A stretch of 64,000 nucleotides of DNA from Pohlia nutans (lineage: Eukaryota > Streptophyta > Bryopsida > Bryales > Mniaceae). The stretch covers positions 35,324,372-35,388,371 of the forward strand of contig CM040089.1 in assembly GCA_022496805.1 (NCBI GenBank). The letters are read 5' to 3'. A program made the translations under genes and the position numbers. The notes beneath the pieces are model-generated. The model saw nothing but the letters and a program-made list of their open reading frames with translations, searched no databases and was not told where the DNA came from. Of the stretch, positions 1-11,869 are shown piece by piece; the stretch's first letter is position 1; each line of letters opens with the position of its first letter.

Positions 1-23
1 AAACGACAGGTCTGCTAGTAGTC

Positions 24-3000
24 CTAGCTCAAATGTGCATGATGCAATTGATGTAGCACATAGAGCGAGCCAGATGCAAAGAAAATGGCAACGGAATACA
101 TGAGTAAGTCCATGGAGCTGGCGATGCAGACTGTCTTGCTCTTTTCAAACAATTTCACAACGAGGATCATCACGATGCAATGCCCCAGCTTTGTCTTCAG
201 TGTGTCCAGAGAAGTGATCTGCATCCATGCTGGACGTTTCTGTTTCACATAGAATTGGACACCACTTAATATTACGTCTACAAGTTTCCTTGAACCACCC
301 AAAAATATACCCTTGAAAAAGCCCCTAGAACGAGCCTTAGAAGCATAATTATCCCTAATTATGTATGGAAATGCCAATCTCATATCATCATATATCAATT
401 GCTTAAGCAGGATTAAGCGAGCCTATAACCATCCATCAAAAGCACTAAACGTTCTCCAATTTTTATCTAATTGCACATTTCACTTAATCCATAATTATAC
501 ATTCTATCTACAAATTTATAGTAAAGAGTAACTATGAAGGTGGAATTGAAGTGGTTTAGGGCCAAAGTTAAGTTTTCATTTGGTGGAATTGGATTACATG
601 TTTACCTTTAGTTATTGTACATGGTACTTTATCTTATTTCGAATATTACATTGTGTCAAAGATGCTCAACTCTAAAAGTAGAATGAACTCAACAATTAAA
701 ATTTGTGGCAAACACATGAATAACAATTATATTTAAACTTTCTACAACAAATTATTGAAGAATAGTTTTTTTCAATGTCTTCTTTTATATAATTTTCATT
801 TCAATGACTTATGTTGTTGCGCATTTTCACTCGCCATGATTGACCTTTATTTAATACAACTTCTTGTCTCTTTGACTTGCTTTTTGATTGCACAATTTTT
901 TTATAGTACATCAATGGAGTCCATGATGGAGGTTGAAACAGTCGGACTAAAGACATGTTTTTACTCTTTCTCTTATCCATCCAATAATCATAAATGACCT
1001 TCACTACCTCCTCTTTGATTATACCGTGACATAAATATGATGCAATAGCATCAAAATTTAAGTCCATGTTTTCGTATTGTTGTTGATGTAAGTATGCCTC
1101 TTTTCTTAGTTTATATAGAATCTTCTCAAATATCTCTTCACTCATTCTTGAAAAATCGTTTTGTCTTTTGTCTGTACTTGCTTATTAATTTGAGCTAGCC
1201 ATTTTTTATCTACTAAGTCTATATCATATACAATTCTTTTGTATGTCCTTTTTTCTTCATTTTTTGTTGTGTGGATGTATGGTGTATAAATGTTTCAACT
1301 TTTTTCTTATAACATTCTTTGTGCAATTTTTGAAAGACCTCCCGTTGATTATTGTCATCAAACTTTAACCTCCAATTTCTTTTACCAATCCATTATGTGT
1401 GATGTTGGTTTTTAATTGGACGTTTTATAGTAACTCATTCTACTTCATATGAAAAAGAAACTTTTTCATAAATACAAACCATCAACATTCGACCTTTTCT
1501 ATGAAAATATTGAAGTGTGATGTTACCCTATATTTTTGAAAATCCTTATATTCTTCTTTAACAAGAACCTGTGCTTTATATTCCTCAAAAACAATATTTG
1601 AATGATAATTATGATTGGTTGATTCATTGTCTTCCATCTTTGTGTCATTTTATTACCAAAAATCCTGTTTTCATAAGGCTGAATTCAAATGACCTTGTGG
1701 CTTTGTACTTATAGTATAATAATTAAATTGAACTAATTGATATTATACTCGCTAAAAGAAATGTGGGATTTTACGACTACAAGTATATGACTCTAACTAC
1801 TCCGTAATGACTAGTGACAATCATTACGGACTACCTTTTTTTACTATTGAAATCGTATATTTGTAGTCGTATAATCCCATATTTCTTTTAGTAACTAATG
1901 AATTTCTTTCATAGTATATCTCAATAGCAACTTCAATGTAATACATAATCTCAAAAAGTAAAAGTAAATTAAAGTAAAAATTTTAAATTTAAAAAAAAAG
2001 TAAAACATTTCAAATCAAAATTAATTTTTTTTTTTTCAATTTAACAAATGACTAGAATGGCCCTATACTGTTTAGGGTCGTGTGTTCTCTGTGATTTAGT
2101 CATATTTTTATTTTAAATATTATTTTTATAATAATTTATTCATAATTTATTTATTTTAAAATTGAATACGTTTTATTTTTTTATTTTGTGATCATCTAAA
2201 AAATAGAAACTCCGGTCCTCTTTCGAGGCTAGCGTGAATAAAGTGTCTGTTCGTAATGACAAGGACCCAGAGCCCATCAAACGAAGGGCCTTTGTTGCAA
2301 AACTACTCTTCCCTTGCGAGGATAGACACTTAACCCCTAAACATCACAGCGTCCAGAAACTGGACAACTAACAGATTCAAACCCTTCTCACGTTCTCATC
2401 AATGCTTGGATGAAAGTCATCTAATTTTTTGGAGATTCTTCACCAAGTTGTTGTCCTATCTAACGGTTGGATTTAGTCATACTTGATTATATATTTTTCT
2501 AAAATTACAAATGTAGAAGTATGTCAAGTCGTTGACCAAGCCAAAATTGCATTGACTATAGTTCAAAAGTGGCCTTGCAAAAATGAGGTCATAGATTTAA
2601 GAAACACAAAAATTTCAAAGAATCACCATGTTTAAAGAGTATATCATTTCAAATTCAATTCAACAAATTTTATTCAAAAAATATTAAAATTTTGTTTGTA
2701 ATCGAATTTAGAAAGAATTGAGCATTTTCTACAATTTTTCGCAAATTGTTTAGAATTTGTCATTTTGTGCAGAATTCGTTGTTGTCCATAATTAGTTTAT
2801 TATCTATTACTTTTAGTACAGTAAACAATAAAAGTAACCATAAACTTATTAGATGGGTATAAATCGGGAAATTTTGGGTATAATTTGAGTTTTGGTGTGG
2901 TGTGAGATCGCCAAGTCATGAGTTCTGCGGTTGGTTGTTGAAGGACTATATATCACGAGACTAAGACTTGTAAAATCATAAGATTTAAAATTTAAAAAAT

Positions 3001-6000
3001 TTAAAAATTATTTTTAGAATGATTTATTTATAATTTAATTCAATTTATGGTGAAAAAATTCAATAAAAAAAAATCCATAATTTCTACATTGTAGGTTCAA
3101 AAGTTACAAAACAAATTCGATGCACCTTCGGGGGTGCACTCTTTATTAAACCTTGGAATCACATGCGTTCATGACCCCCTTTAAAATTTCCCTTGTACAG
3201 TTAGAATATTCTTATATTTGTTCATGTATATACGTATAATGTAAATATACAACCCTATTTTTGGCCCTATATATGCTTCTTGTATGTATACATCTCGGTA
3301 TACATAGTACGGTAGTGTTCAAATTAATCCTTCTCTTGTACAGTGGGGTGACACCGAAATTGGCACCTTGTGCAATTCCAGGGATAGTGCCCACACTGCT
3401 GCCAACTTTGACACCCTCCCGAGGGCTGGAAAATTGTTATTTTAACATGAAATTTTAGAAACAAAATCATTATTATGTTGAAAACATGTGTACCAAATTT
3501 CAAGGCCAGAAGATTGATACAAAAAAAGATATTCAAGATTTACTAACAAGGGGTAGCTGTAAGAAATGTTTCACAACTGCCAACTTTGACACCCTCCCAA
3601 GGATTGAAGAAATTTTTTTTTCCCATGGAATTTTTGGAGTAGAAATATCTTTATGTTGTTTACACATATGAAAAGATTCAAGTCCAAAAGACCCACAAAA
3701 AAAATGATATTCCAAATCTACCAACAGGTGTAGTTGTCAGAAACAAAGAGGAAAATTGTCTCACAACTTTGATAGCCTCCCTAGAGTTGAGTATTTGTTA
3801 TTTCAACATGAAAGTTTTTGCACGTGTTATCAACTAAAAAGTGATTTTGTGCCAAAAATTCCATTTTAAAATAACAAATTCCCAACCCTAGAGAGGCAGT
3901 CAAAGTTGTGAGACAATTTTCCTCTTTATTTCTCACAACTACACCTGTTGGTAGATTTGGAATATCATTTTTTTTGTGGGTCTTTTGGACTTGAATCTTT
4001 TCATATGTGTAAACAACATAAAGATATTCCTACTCCAAAAATTTCATGGGAAAAAAATTTCTTCAATCCTTGGGAGGGTGTCAAAGTTGGCAGTTGTGAA
4101 GCATTTCTTACAGCTACCCCTTGTTAGTAAATCTTGAATATCTTTTTCTGTATCAATCTTCTGGCCTTGAAATTTGGTACACATGTTTTCAACATAATAA
4201 TGATTGTGTTTCTAAAATTTCATGTTAAAATAACAATTATCCAACCCTCGGGAGGGTATCAAAGTTGGCAGCAGTGTGGGAACTATCCCTGGAATTGCAC
4301 AAGGTGCCAATTTCGGTGTCACCCCACTGTACATCTCGTGATTCCTCATATACATAAAAGAGTGCACCTCCCAAGAATGCACCCTTTCTCTTTAAGAGCT
4401 TTTCGACAAGACCAAGAATGCAACCAATGGCTCCACGGTCCAAGAAATGTCAATGTAATATAAAAAAACAAAACAAAACAAAACAAACCAACTACTGCCT
4501 TCTTTAATGTATAGATTGAAGGTTTTCATATTAACTTCTATACATTACACACACCAAAATTAGTTACACTAATTTATCATATTAGTAAGGGTGCAAAATT
4601 AGTGTAGCTTCAAAATTAATCAAAATGTACATATTACTCTGATTTTGCCTGCACTAATTTAAATATGTTACAAACTGTGTGACTTTGGTAAATTAGTCAT
4701 GATTGTCAAGGAGTGAAGCAAGATGTTCAACCTATCTATTTGTCTCTAGTGATGGGTGGATATTGACCATTGAAATTTTAGAATGTAGGTTAAAATGTTG
4801 AATTTATGCCTTTACCCGTGGATATCTCAAATCCATTAGGAATCTACATTTAAAGATCATTTGACCAATATCCACCCATCACTAGTCCACATCTATCCAA
4901 GTAGCTTCATGTCTATCCGATAAGAAAATATTTGAATATTTGAAGAATATTCATGTATTTCAAAAAAATATTCAAAGACCATGCTGACTCCAACAAGATA
5001 GTTGAATGTAGACATCTATCTGTTTGTGCTCAATTTAGGACGTTGTTCAACAACCTAAATCCATCCAATTAGACAATCATGAAATTAATCTTACAAGCAC
5101 TAATAGGACAAATTAACAAAGTCGGCATAACAAACTCTTCAAAATGAAGCAAGTAGGGTTTGTGATAAGGTTAGAAGTTAGAACAGGCAAGTTGTTCCAT
5201 TAGAGTAGACCTAATAATAAAAAAATTAAACAAAAATACATTTATTAAATTTGTCAAAAATATATTTATTTTGAATTTTTATCTCGTTTACATGATAAAA
5301 TTTGTAAATATTTAAAATATCTTCCAATCATGTTGTAATTTTTGTCATACCTCCATAATGTTAATGACTATCTATGAAAAATCATAAATCATACAATGTG
5401 ATATATCAAGTATGCAAATTGTAGTGCTTTGACTTTTACAAAAACAGGTGAGAGCCTTTTGGGGATAATATGCTTACGGTGAGTGCAAACATGCCGAAAA
5501 GCGTTGTGTTCTCCAATGCACGATCACTATCGGTTCTATTCTGTGACTCATTGCTGATGAAAAGTCCAAAGAGGCCCATTGCAAATATCAGCATCACAGT
5601 TCCTACAAGGTAGATTTCTGCTTGTCCCTCCACATAACATCAAAGGCACTCCGTCAGTATTGTGATATTAATATCACTAGTTATATTGAAAGAACGTGTT
5701 GAATTAATCCTCCACCATAAGAATGAGTAAGTTGCAAAATGGCCTCTATTAACACCTAAAGGACCGAGGATTAATCATATTAAATTCAATTAATCATATT
5801 GTGAAATATATAATTAAGATGAGACTAAATTTTATATCACTAGAATCAATGAAGAATAACGCATATGATGGTCAAGAAACAAACAAAGAATGATATTTGA
5901 AGTCCACATAGAAAGTCCACATAGAACCTACTCAAAACTGCTAAAACAATACGAGGCCCAATTTGGACTTCTTGGTCTTTTAGGGGTTAAAGCACCAAAT

Positions 6001-8784
6001 GATTTCAATTTTATGAAGCTGAATGATATATGTGGCAGTGAATTTGAGCTATAGTAGCTTACCGACGGCCTCAAAAAGGCGAAGGATCACCTTCCCAGTG
6101 TGCACACCATTTAAAAATATCGCAATGTATGCAATGTAAGAGTCGTATACGAATCCGCATCCCTGGCAATATTCAGACCAACATTACTTAACTGAGCACG
6201 TCAGTATTAAATTTTTCATTTTTCAATTAATACATATTTGGAAAAAATGGTTATATTCCGTTAAAATGGTCATTTCTTGTTTTCTGGAGAAATGACGACA
6301 ATCATACTCTGAAATGAATCTGAACAGAAATGAACCAAAACATAACAAAAACTGACCTGAAACAATCCAAAAATGTTTCTAAATGACCTTCAGAAAAACG
6401 CTTTGAAATGATCTTAAAACATCTCATTCAATGGCCCAAACCAACTTAAAAGGTTAGAACACACGCCTTGATTTCTCACTTGATATATTAGGTGCCCTAA
6501 AATTTTGACCAACCTAATATGGTTATTATTTTCAAGTATTTAATAGTCCAAGATCATTTCTCAGTTTACTGGATCTTCAATGGCTACAGAATGATACTCT
6601 AATTATGTTGGCTTCACACCAATTGATTGACATCCACAAATTTGCACTTCAGTCTCTAGAACAAGCGGCTAGTCATGTAGTCTGCCTTAGTATTTACCCT
6701 AGATTTATTTTTATAGCTTGTTTATATTGTTCATCCATGTAACTCTTTGAAAACAAAGCGTTTTCATAGTCTCTCCCCTGGTGGGGCAGAGACAACAAAT
6801 GGTTATCATCAATGGAGCCCATTTCAGTAGAGGTGGCAACCAAATATTGGATAATTATGGTGAGCACCATTATATCTCATAATCGTGAACGTTCTTCTTT
6901 GACATAATTATGGTGTCCTTTTATTTAAACCTCTGATTGAGCATGATTGAACAATATTAAACTAATATTGACATTATGTCTAGTAACACAAAAGAAGAAC
7001 CTTCATATGGAAAGAACATCCCTCCCGGTCACTCCCTTGGAAGGCTCAAAAATCAAAACTTCCTCTACTTCACATTACCTATTGCATCACCATTCCTCTT
7101 GATCCTTTTGATTTCTATTCAGAATGACAATCAATTTCCCAAGATCGACCTACCTACTTCCTTCACCATTAGGTCCATTACATCATAATACCCTCATCAA
7201 TATTCTGATTGTGTGACTCAAATCCTGGGCCTTGTGAAAAAAGTACTACATTCCACTACAAGGAGAAGGTGTCGCTTTTTACTCCTTCTGTGAGTCAAAT
7301 GGCACCACTTCGCACTCACCAATTTTTTGGGTGGATTTAGTGAGGGCGATTTGTCACGGAGGACATATAGTGAAAAGCGACAATGAACAAGATCACTATA
7401 ACAAAACAGGGTAAAAAAAAACCGCACTCAAAATTGACTGCAGTTCTTTTTGCCACGTTTTTGTGAAGGCCCACTACGCGCGCAGCCACTGTTTTTTGCA
7501 ATTTTCGATTGCAATTCTTGGAACTTTTTGGCGTGTAATATACCATCGAAAAGGTATTTTCAATACCTTTCGAGTAGTATATTACACGCCCCAAAATTCT
7601 AAAAATTGTAGTTACAAATCGCAAAAGAAGTTAACAGCCCACTACGTCCGCATGCACAAAAAAATGGCAAAAAGAACCGCAGTCAATTTTGTGCGGTTTT
7701 TTTACCATGTTTTGTTATAGTGAATCCTCCAGAGTGAGAAACGACGCCTCTGCTTGTAGTGTTCATTCACTGCATGGCTAAACAGCCTAAGCTTAGCATG
7801 AACTATTTTCCACAATAAGGCTGCAGTTTTGAATCACCTAATACCCGTGATTATTAATGATGAGACCTAAATGATGTCAACGGCAACCATATTCGTAAGG
7901 GGAGAGAGGAGCAGAGCAGAGCACAGAAAAGGTTGAATTCAAAGACTGAGACCTTGAGGAAGCAAAGTAACGATCCCCCAAGAGAGCCGCCAATCGCCAT
8001 CAGGGTGAGGAACCGGAAATCAAAGATGGCCTGCACGCAGGCAGGCACGCATGTCACTGTAATCAATATCACCATCATTTCATCAAATTTAAGGTAAAAT
8101 CGCCATTAATATTGGTTATATTGGCCAATCCAATATAACAGGTTACAGAAAATAACCTGTAGGGATTGGCCAAAATAACCAATACGGCGTTTAAAGCCAC
8201 AATCTCAAAAGTACTGAATTCAAAAGCTCCAGGCTCTAGCACTCGCCAGCCAGAGACTCTAATTAAAATGCTTCAACGCCGACCATACCTTCTCGATCCT
8301 ACTCTCGGTGAGGGCGATCCAGGGCTCCTCTCCTGCGGCAGCAGCTGTTTGAGCTCCTCCAGGCTCTTCACCTTTCTCCTAGCTAGAATTATTCGCTACT
8401 ACTGCAGAACCTGCAGTACCTGAATTCTTCGACGTCAAGGACCGCAGATACCACGACCAATTTGATAGATCATTCAGGTCCGTGGGGCCAAATTGAACAA
8501 AACCGAGTCCCTTTAAAACCTAGTACTAACTCAAAACTGATAGAAGAACAAACAAACGTGAGACTCGATCTCCTGGCAGCACCATCACCTGATTCAGCTT
8601 CCAATGGTCCTCCATTGTTGTCCACAGGAAGTGCACAGCTGCACCGGAACACGCCGTTGTGATGTACCCGTTTCAAGATCGTTGGTGACTTTGAGGTGGG
8701 GATGCGTTGCAATTGCAGGCGGGGTACAAGCGAGGAATGCCCGGTTGAGAGGAGACGAACTGTGTGTGCGAGAACGAGCGTCAT
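24..8784 (-). CDS. UPF0114 (YqhA-like) membrane protein, probably plastid-targeted, 6 exons
   Basis: Exons in coding order are 8784-8589, 8371-8289, 8030-7953, 6162-6063, 5617-5478 and 239-24 (stop TAG at 26-24). All phases fit and give 270 aa, about the length I recall for the plant homologues. Residues 1-65 are Ser/Arg-rich with few acids, like a transit peptide. Residues 94-119 (AIFDFRFLTLMAIGGS...) hold the first membrane segment. Exon 4 carries GCGFVYDSY and HTGKVILRLFEAV. Residues 155-173 (YLVGTVMLIFAMGLFGLFI) and 243-261 are further membrane segments, and SLDTLKTKLGHCIVMI near 209-224 matches the conserved C-terminal part of bacterial YqhA and plant UPF0114 proteins. The function of the family is unknown. 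Exons 3-6 are secure. Exon 1 and the exon 1/2 junction (TCAG|GTGATG to AAAG|GT; alternative acceptor TAG| at 8379) are less certain. The introns are unusually full of transposons. Confidence 0.82.
801..1665 (-). pseudogene. Enhancer-of-Polycomb-like (EPL) pseudogene fragment
   Basis: It lies inside the last intron of the UPF0114 gene, same strand. Read from high to low coordinates, it has an N-terminal piece starting MEDNEST near 1640, then stops, then NWRLKFDDNNQREVFQKLHK with ECYKKK following, then RIVYDIDLVDKKWLAQINK, a one-base frameshift and TGA near 1140, and finally an open stretch 1145-801 with SEEIFEKILYKLRKEAY, EEVVKVIYDYWMDKRKSK and MSLVRLFQPPSW. These blocks and their order match plant Enhancer-of-Polycomb-like proteins (W.LEF...FKELH.EC, then VLYDMD..DE.WL, then FEK...EK.AY, then VVK..Y.YW..KR, then LVRHLQPP.W). 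No introns are evident, so it may be a retrocopy or a single captured exon. Several stops and at least one frameshift make it non-functional. Family assignment is from remembered motifs, not a search. Confidence 0.68.
1752..1891. mobile_element. 140-bp inverted-repeat MITE
   Basis: The left end CTAAAAGAAATGTGGGATTT is mirrored by the right end, which reads AATCCCATATTTCTTTTAG on the plus strand. The ACGACTACAA block is also mirrored. No clear target duplication was seen and there is no coding capacity. Confidence 0.6.
2206..2312. repeat. Dispersed 105-bp repeat, copy 1
   Basis: It shares GCGTGAATAAAGTG, TTCGTAATGACAA-like and AGGGCC..TGTT.CAAAAC blocks with 9317-9420 in the same orientation. 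The AATAAA in the middle may be a poly(A) signal from a retroelement end. Identity is unknown. Confidence 0.5.
2334..2700. mobile_element. Truncated TTAA element (CCCCTAAAC type)
   Basis: It starts at TTAA (2330-2333) with CCCCTAAACATCAC and runs with clear similarity, in inverse orientation, to the complete element at 56175-56754. Shared stretches include the outer GTCCA...GGAC block, the TCCTATCTAACGGTTGGATT-type segment and TCAAAGAATCACCA. The right terminus has decayed. Confidence 0.55.
3130..4372. mobile_element. MITE with GGGGGTGCACTCTTT ends, split by a foldback insertion
   Basis: The left part is 3130-3340 and the right part 4330-4372. Together they match the uninterrupted 245-bp copy at 40155-40398, including CTTGGAATCAC.TGCGTTCA and the TTGTATGTATACAT segment. 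The ends GGGGGTGCACTCTTT and AAAGAGTGCACCTCCC are inverted. Related longer copies lie at 20975-21358 and 47473-47748. Confidence 0.75.
3341..4329. mobile_element. 989-bp foldback element with about 470-bp inverted arms, TA target site
   Basis: The left arm starts CAGTGGGGTGACACCGAAAT at 3341 and the right arm ends as its inverse at 4329. The arms mirror each other through to a short spacer near 3810-3870. It is inserted inside a MITE whose empty site can be read at 40155-40398, so the boundary is well defined. The flanking TA on both sides and the CAGTG start would suit a Tc1/mariner-type non-autonomous element. Because the arms mirror each other, similar open frames occur on both strands (for example 3324-3536 and 4134-4463). 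They are artefacts of the repeat, not genes. Confidence 0.75.
4746..4885. mobile_element. 140-bp MITE, CTAGTGATGGGTGGATATTG ends
   Basis: The terminal inverted repeats of at least 20 bp are CTAGTGATGGGTGGATATTG and the matching CAATATCCACCCATCACTAG. The core is AT-rich and there is no coding potential. Confidence 0.7.
5753..5986. mobile_element. 234-bp TTAA element in UPF0114 intron
   Basis: It is flanked by TTAA at 5749-5752 and 5987-5990. The left end is CACCTAAAGGACCGAGG and the right end CTTGGTCTTTTAGGGG, approximate inverted repeats. It lies between coding exons 4 and 5. Confidence 0.7.
6661..6793. repeat. Dispersed 134-bp repeat with terminal hairpin, copy 1
   Basis: It starts ACAAGCGGCTA, contains GTAACTC.TTGAAAAC.AAGC and ends in a GTCTCTCCCCTGGTGGGGCA hairpin followed by GAGAC. 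The same unit, same orientation, is at 13261-13394 and 58113-58246. The class is unresolved (possible small LTR or SINE-like element). Confidence 0.65.
7254..7761. mobile_element. 508-bp CACTA-type MITE (outer element of a nested pair)
   Basis: The left end is CACTACAAGGAGAAGGTGTC and the right end GACGCCTCTGCTTGTAGTG. It is flanked by a perfect 3-bp duplication TTC (7251-7253 and 7762-7764). The CACTA terminus plus 3-bp duplication is diagnostic of the CACTA (En/Spm) superfamily. It sits in the intron between UPF0114 exons 3 and 4. Confidence 0.8.
7394..7722. mobile_element. 329-bp CACTA-like MITE nested in 7254-7761
   Basis: The ends are CACTATAACAAAACAGGG and CATGTTTTGTTATAGTG. The arms are largely complementary through most of the length, meeting in a near-perfect hairpin around 7528-7592 (GGCGTGTAATATACCATCGA and its inverse). 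Its two 85-95-codon open frames are mirror artefacts. Confidence 0.75.
8098..8193. mobile_element. About 96-bp palindromic MITE
   Basis: The left half contains ATTGGTTATATTGGCCAATC and CAGGTTA; the right half contains the inverses TAACCTG and GATTGGCCAAAATAACCAAT. The loop is about AGAAAA. It lies in the intron between UPF0114 exons 2 and 3. Confidence 0.65.
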
Positions 8785-9316
8785 CTCATGATGCTTGTTT
8801 TCAAGCTTGAATTTCAGTTACTCTAGAAGTTAGACGTACTACCAAGAATGATTACTAACCTACAAATTCATTCAGTTACGACGTCCGTATCGATTCAATC
8901 CAGCACTGTAAGTAGACAGGAATTTCATGGTGCTAGCTTAACTTTACAAGGGCTTGGGTTTACAGTATAAGATCTTGATTGCACTGCCAGTACTGAGCAC
9001 AAGGGAGAGGAATGTATCCAAGTGGATAGATGGCTATGGCGTGGCTTGAATTGCTGATGAAAGCCAAAGTGAGTGCGATGTATTTACTAGGTAGAGAATC
9101 GGAGTTGACAAATGAAAGGGAGAGCAGGATAATTATTCTTATCCATTAGTAGTCCGTGATATTTCGGCTTGCATGCATTGGCACTGCATAAATGTTCTGG
9201 CCATAACTCTTTTGCATTCACAACGTCCAAAATATTGAGCTTGCAACAAGTGCAACACCACAAAAACCATATTTTTTGAAAAATAAATAAAATCCTTCTC
9301 TGAAACACCTTAGATA

Positions 9317-9420
9317 GAAACTCTGAGTGGACCTTTTCTCTAAGCTTGCGTGAATAAAGTGCCTGTTTGTAATGACAATGACCAAGTGCCCACCTAATAA
9401 AGGGCCATTGTTACAAAACC
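9317..9420. repeat. Dispersed 105-bp repeat, copy 2
   Basis: Same orientation as 2206-2312. Shared blocks include GCGTGAATAAAGTGC, GTTTGTAATGACAA and AAGGGCCATTGTTACAAAAC. Confidence 0.5.
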
Positions 9421-10544
9421 AATTGCTTAGTCAAGCATGTGATTTAATGGCTTATTTTTGGCTATCATGGATGATTTTGGATGCAAGAAAAACAACTCTA
9501 TACATTTCATTTGTGTCAACCTAGTTCCTATTGTATTAAATTCAATAACTTAATCTTCTATAAAATTTTAGTCCTAGGATCCAATAAAGTTACAAATTTC
9601 CTTGTGTGTCAATTCAAAGAAATTTGTTTGTGTCCTTTCAAAATACTTTTTTTTTGTCAGATGGACAACCAATCCAGTCAAATTTGGCTTACAGAAAACA
9701 TAAATCTATTTACAATGAATTTCTTCTTAATTTATCGTTGTTTTATGTGACAGTTGATAAATTTTTAATTGAATTCCGTGAACATGTAGGAAATATCAGT
9801 ATTCACATCCAGGCTCACCTCTATGCTTAGTTGATAGTCCAATGACCCAAAAAAGTTGCAAACTTTTACACTATAAACAAAGGTAGCTCCTACCCAAATT
9901 TTGTAAACTTATAGATATTTCTAAATTGTAATTGGATTTTGAAAAACTAATTCCACCATCATATTTCAAAGGCATGAAATTATTTTAGAGTGAAATTGCG
10001 GTATTCAATTGTAGTCACATGGTTTTTTGAACAACAAAAAAGAGAAGGAATTTTTTTTGAAACTATATTGGACCCTATAGTACAATTTCTTTACTAAAGT
10101 TCTTTAGAAACTTTTTGTCGTACTTATACTTTACTCTATTTCAATTATATTTCTTCCTACTTGGTCATTTGCCATTTTGACCACTTTAGGTTTTGATTCC
10201 TTACCTTAGCATTAAAATAGTTCGTGTAAATTAATCAAGACAGTATGAATCATTTACTCTTAGAAGAAATCTTGTGTTCAAAATGAACAACACAACTTGC
10301 ATTTGTCTCAAGAGTACTTTTTAGGGAAGATTTTAAGAAGAATCTGGGTGAAAAGACTAGACTACGGATGGTAGTAGGAATTGATTTGCCTACCTCATAC
10401 GCCCAAATGAGATCAACAAAGTCAACGAGTGAGATCATCATTTGGGTAGTTTCCAAAGGTAGTTTAAGCCTCTAAGGTCATTTTGTACTGACTTTGATGA
10501 TTTTTTTTAGAAGAAAAACATGAAAAGTTTGATGTTTAGAAACT

Positions 10545-10566
10545 ATTGATGCAATTAGACTTATAA

Positions 10567-10599
<33 letters not shown>

Positions 10600-10600
10600 T
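10545..10600. repeat. TA microsatellite
   Basis: An irregular run of AT dinucleotides, including an uninterrupted stretch of about 20 bases. Another TA-rich patch follows at 10690-10720. Confidence 0.7.
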
Positions 10601-11061
10601 AAAAAGTAACATTAATTTTATTTTTTAACTTAGTTTAAAAATTCTCCAAAATTAAAACCTTTTTTTAAGCATTAGAAACTTGATATGATTAACTAAAAAT
10701 ACATATAATATATATTATATCACAAAAAGAAAAAAGTCAAAATATCAATGGCAAAAACATCATTATGTTTCTAAAATAGTAATTTTTTAACACCACAACA
10801 ATGTTGAGGTGTATTACTTTGAAAAATCCTCATTCATGTGTATAGAGTTTTACTCTGATTTACATGGTTCACATTGAGTTGGAAAGTAGACTTGATTTCC
10901 TATTTTGTTTTTTAATTTTTTTATCTTTAAGAAAGTCTGTCCAAACTAGGCAAAATGGTTGATTGAGTTCTTATGGATCAATGAAATTAGCCAAGAATTT
11001 TAATACCTCTAGCCAAATTTGTGCAAGGAAATTTCACTCATTGACTAAGTGTGTTCTTTAA

Positions 11062-11869
11062 CCCCTTAGGGTCCTTAGCTTTTTTGAGCTTAAAATCATC
11101 ATCGCTTTTGATGTGTTATAGGTCTAAATGTAAATGAGGTATAGAAATCTCAACTGTACAATCTTGTAACATACATGTTGTAGATCATGTGGATCAATTT
11201 TGGGGTCATTTGGCCATGTAGATTGCAAGATCAGAGTGTTTTAGTGCTAAAAAAGAATGCTGAAATTTTCCTAGCAACAAAGTTAGAGGTGAAATTCGTT
11301 TTCAAAATTACTCAAATGAAAAAACTTTCAACTATAAAGTAGTTCAAAATCATCATATAAACACATTGGTACCAAAAAAGCCTCATGAAAAAATTTAATG
11401 TGCCCTAAAATGGCCTTGCAATGTCAAAAAGTAGCCCGAAAAGTGACCCATTTGAACCAAAAAGCAAAAAGTGTTCAAACTAGACCCGTGCACTAAAATG
11501 ACTCCCAAACATTCATAACAACATGGATTGACCTGAAAATTTTACCATGATAACTAGACTTCAAGGGGAATTCAACCCAACAAGTTGTATTGAAAACGGA
11601 CATGGGATGTAGGAGATACAAGCCCCCAAAGTTGCTGCCATCAAAATTCACAGAACTGTCCAAAAAAAAGATACCTACTTTCAAATGATCACCAAAAATT
11701 CAATTCATCTTGGATTGATCTGAAATTTTTAACGCACATTCCATACATCATGCGGGGAGTTTTTTTCAAAACTTCATTATTTTTGGACACGTTTTGCAAA
11801 AGTTACAGCTCTTCGAAGGTGAATGTCCCTCAAAAACGTCCAAAATATGGACGCCGGGACGCTTAGGGG
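11062..11869. mobile_element. 808-bp TTAA element
   Basis: It is flanked by TTAA at 11058-11061 and 11870-11873. The ends CCCCTTAGGGTCC and GGGACGCTTAGGGG are approximate inverted repeats starting CCC and ending GGG. The interior is AT-rich with no transposase-like frame. Confidence 0.7.

Larger units (their letters stand above)
240..5477 (-). other. 5.2-kb last intron of the UPF0114 gene, transposon-rich
   Basis: The donor is GTAAGC at 5477-5472 and the acceptor CAG ends at 240. Besides the EPL pseudogene it contains an inverted repeat at 1752-1891, a truncated TTAA element from 2334, a split MITE at 3130-4372 and a MITE at 4746-4885. From 4890 to 5477 I see only AT-rich unique sequence. 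Confidence 0.75.

Noticed and set aside
10250..10456. 68-codon minus-strand open frame
   Set aside because: AT-rich, no recognisable motif, no splice-consistent neighbours.
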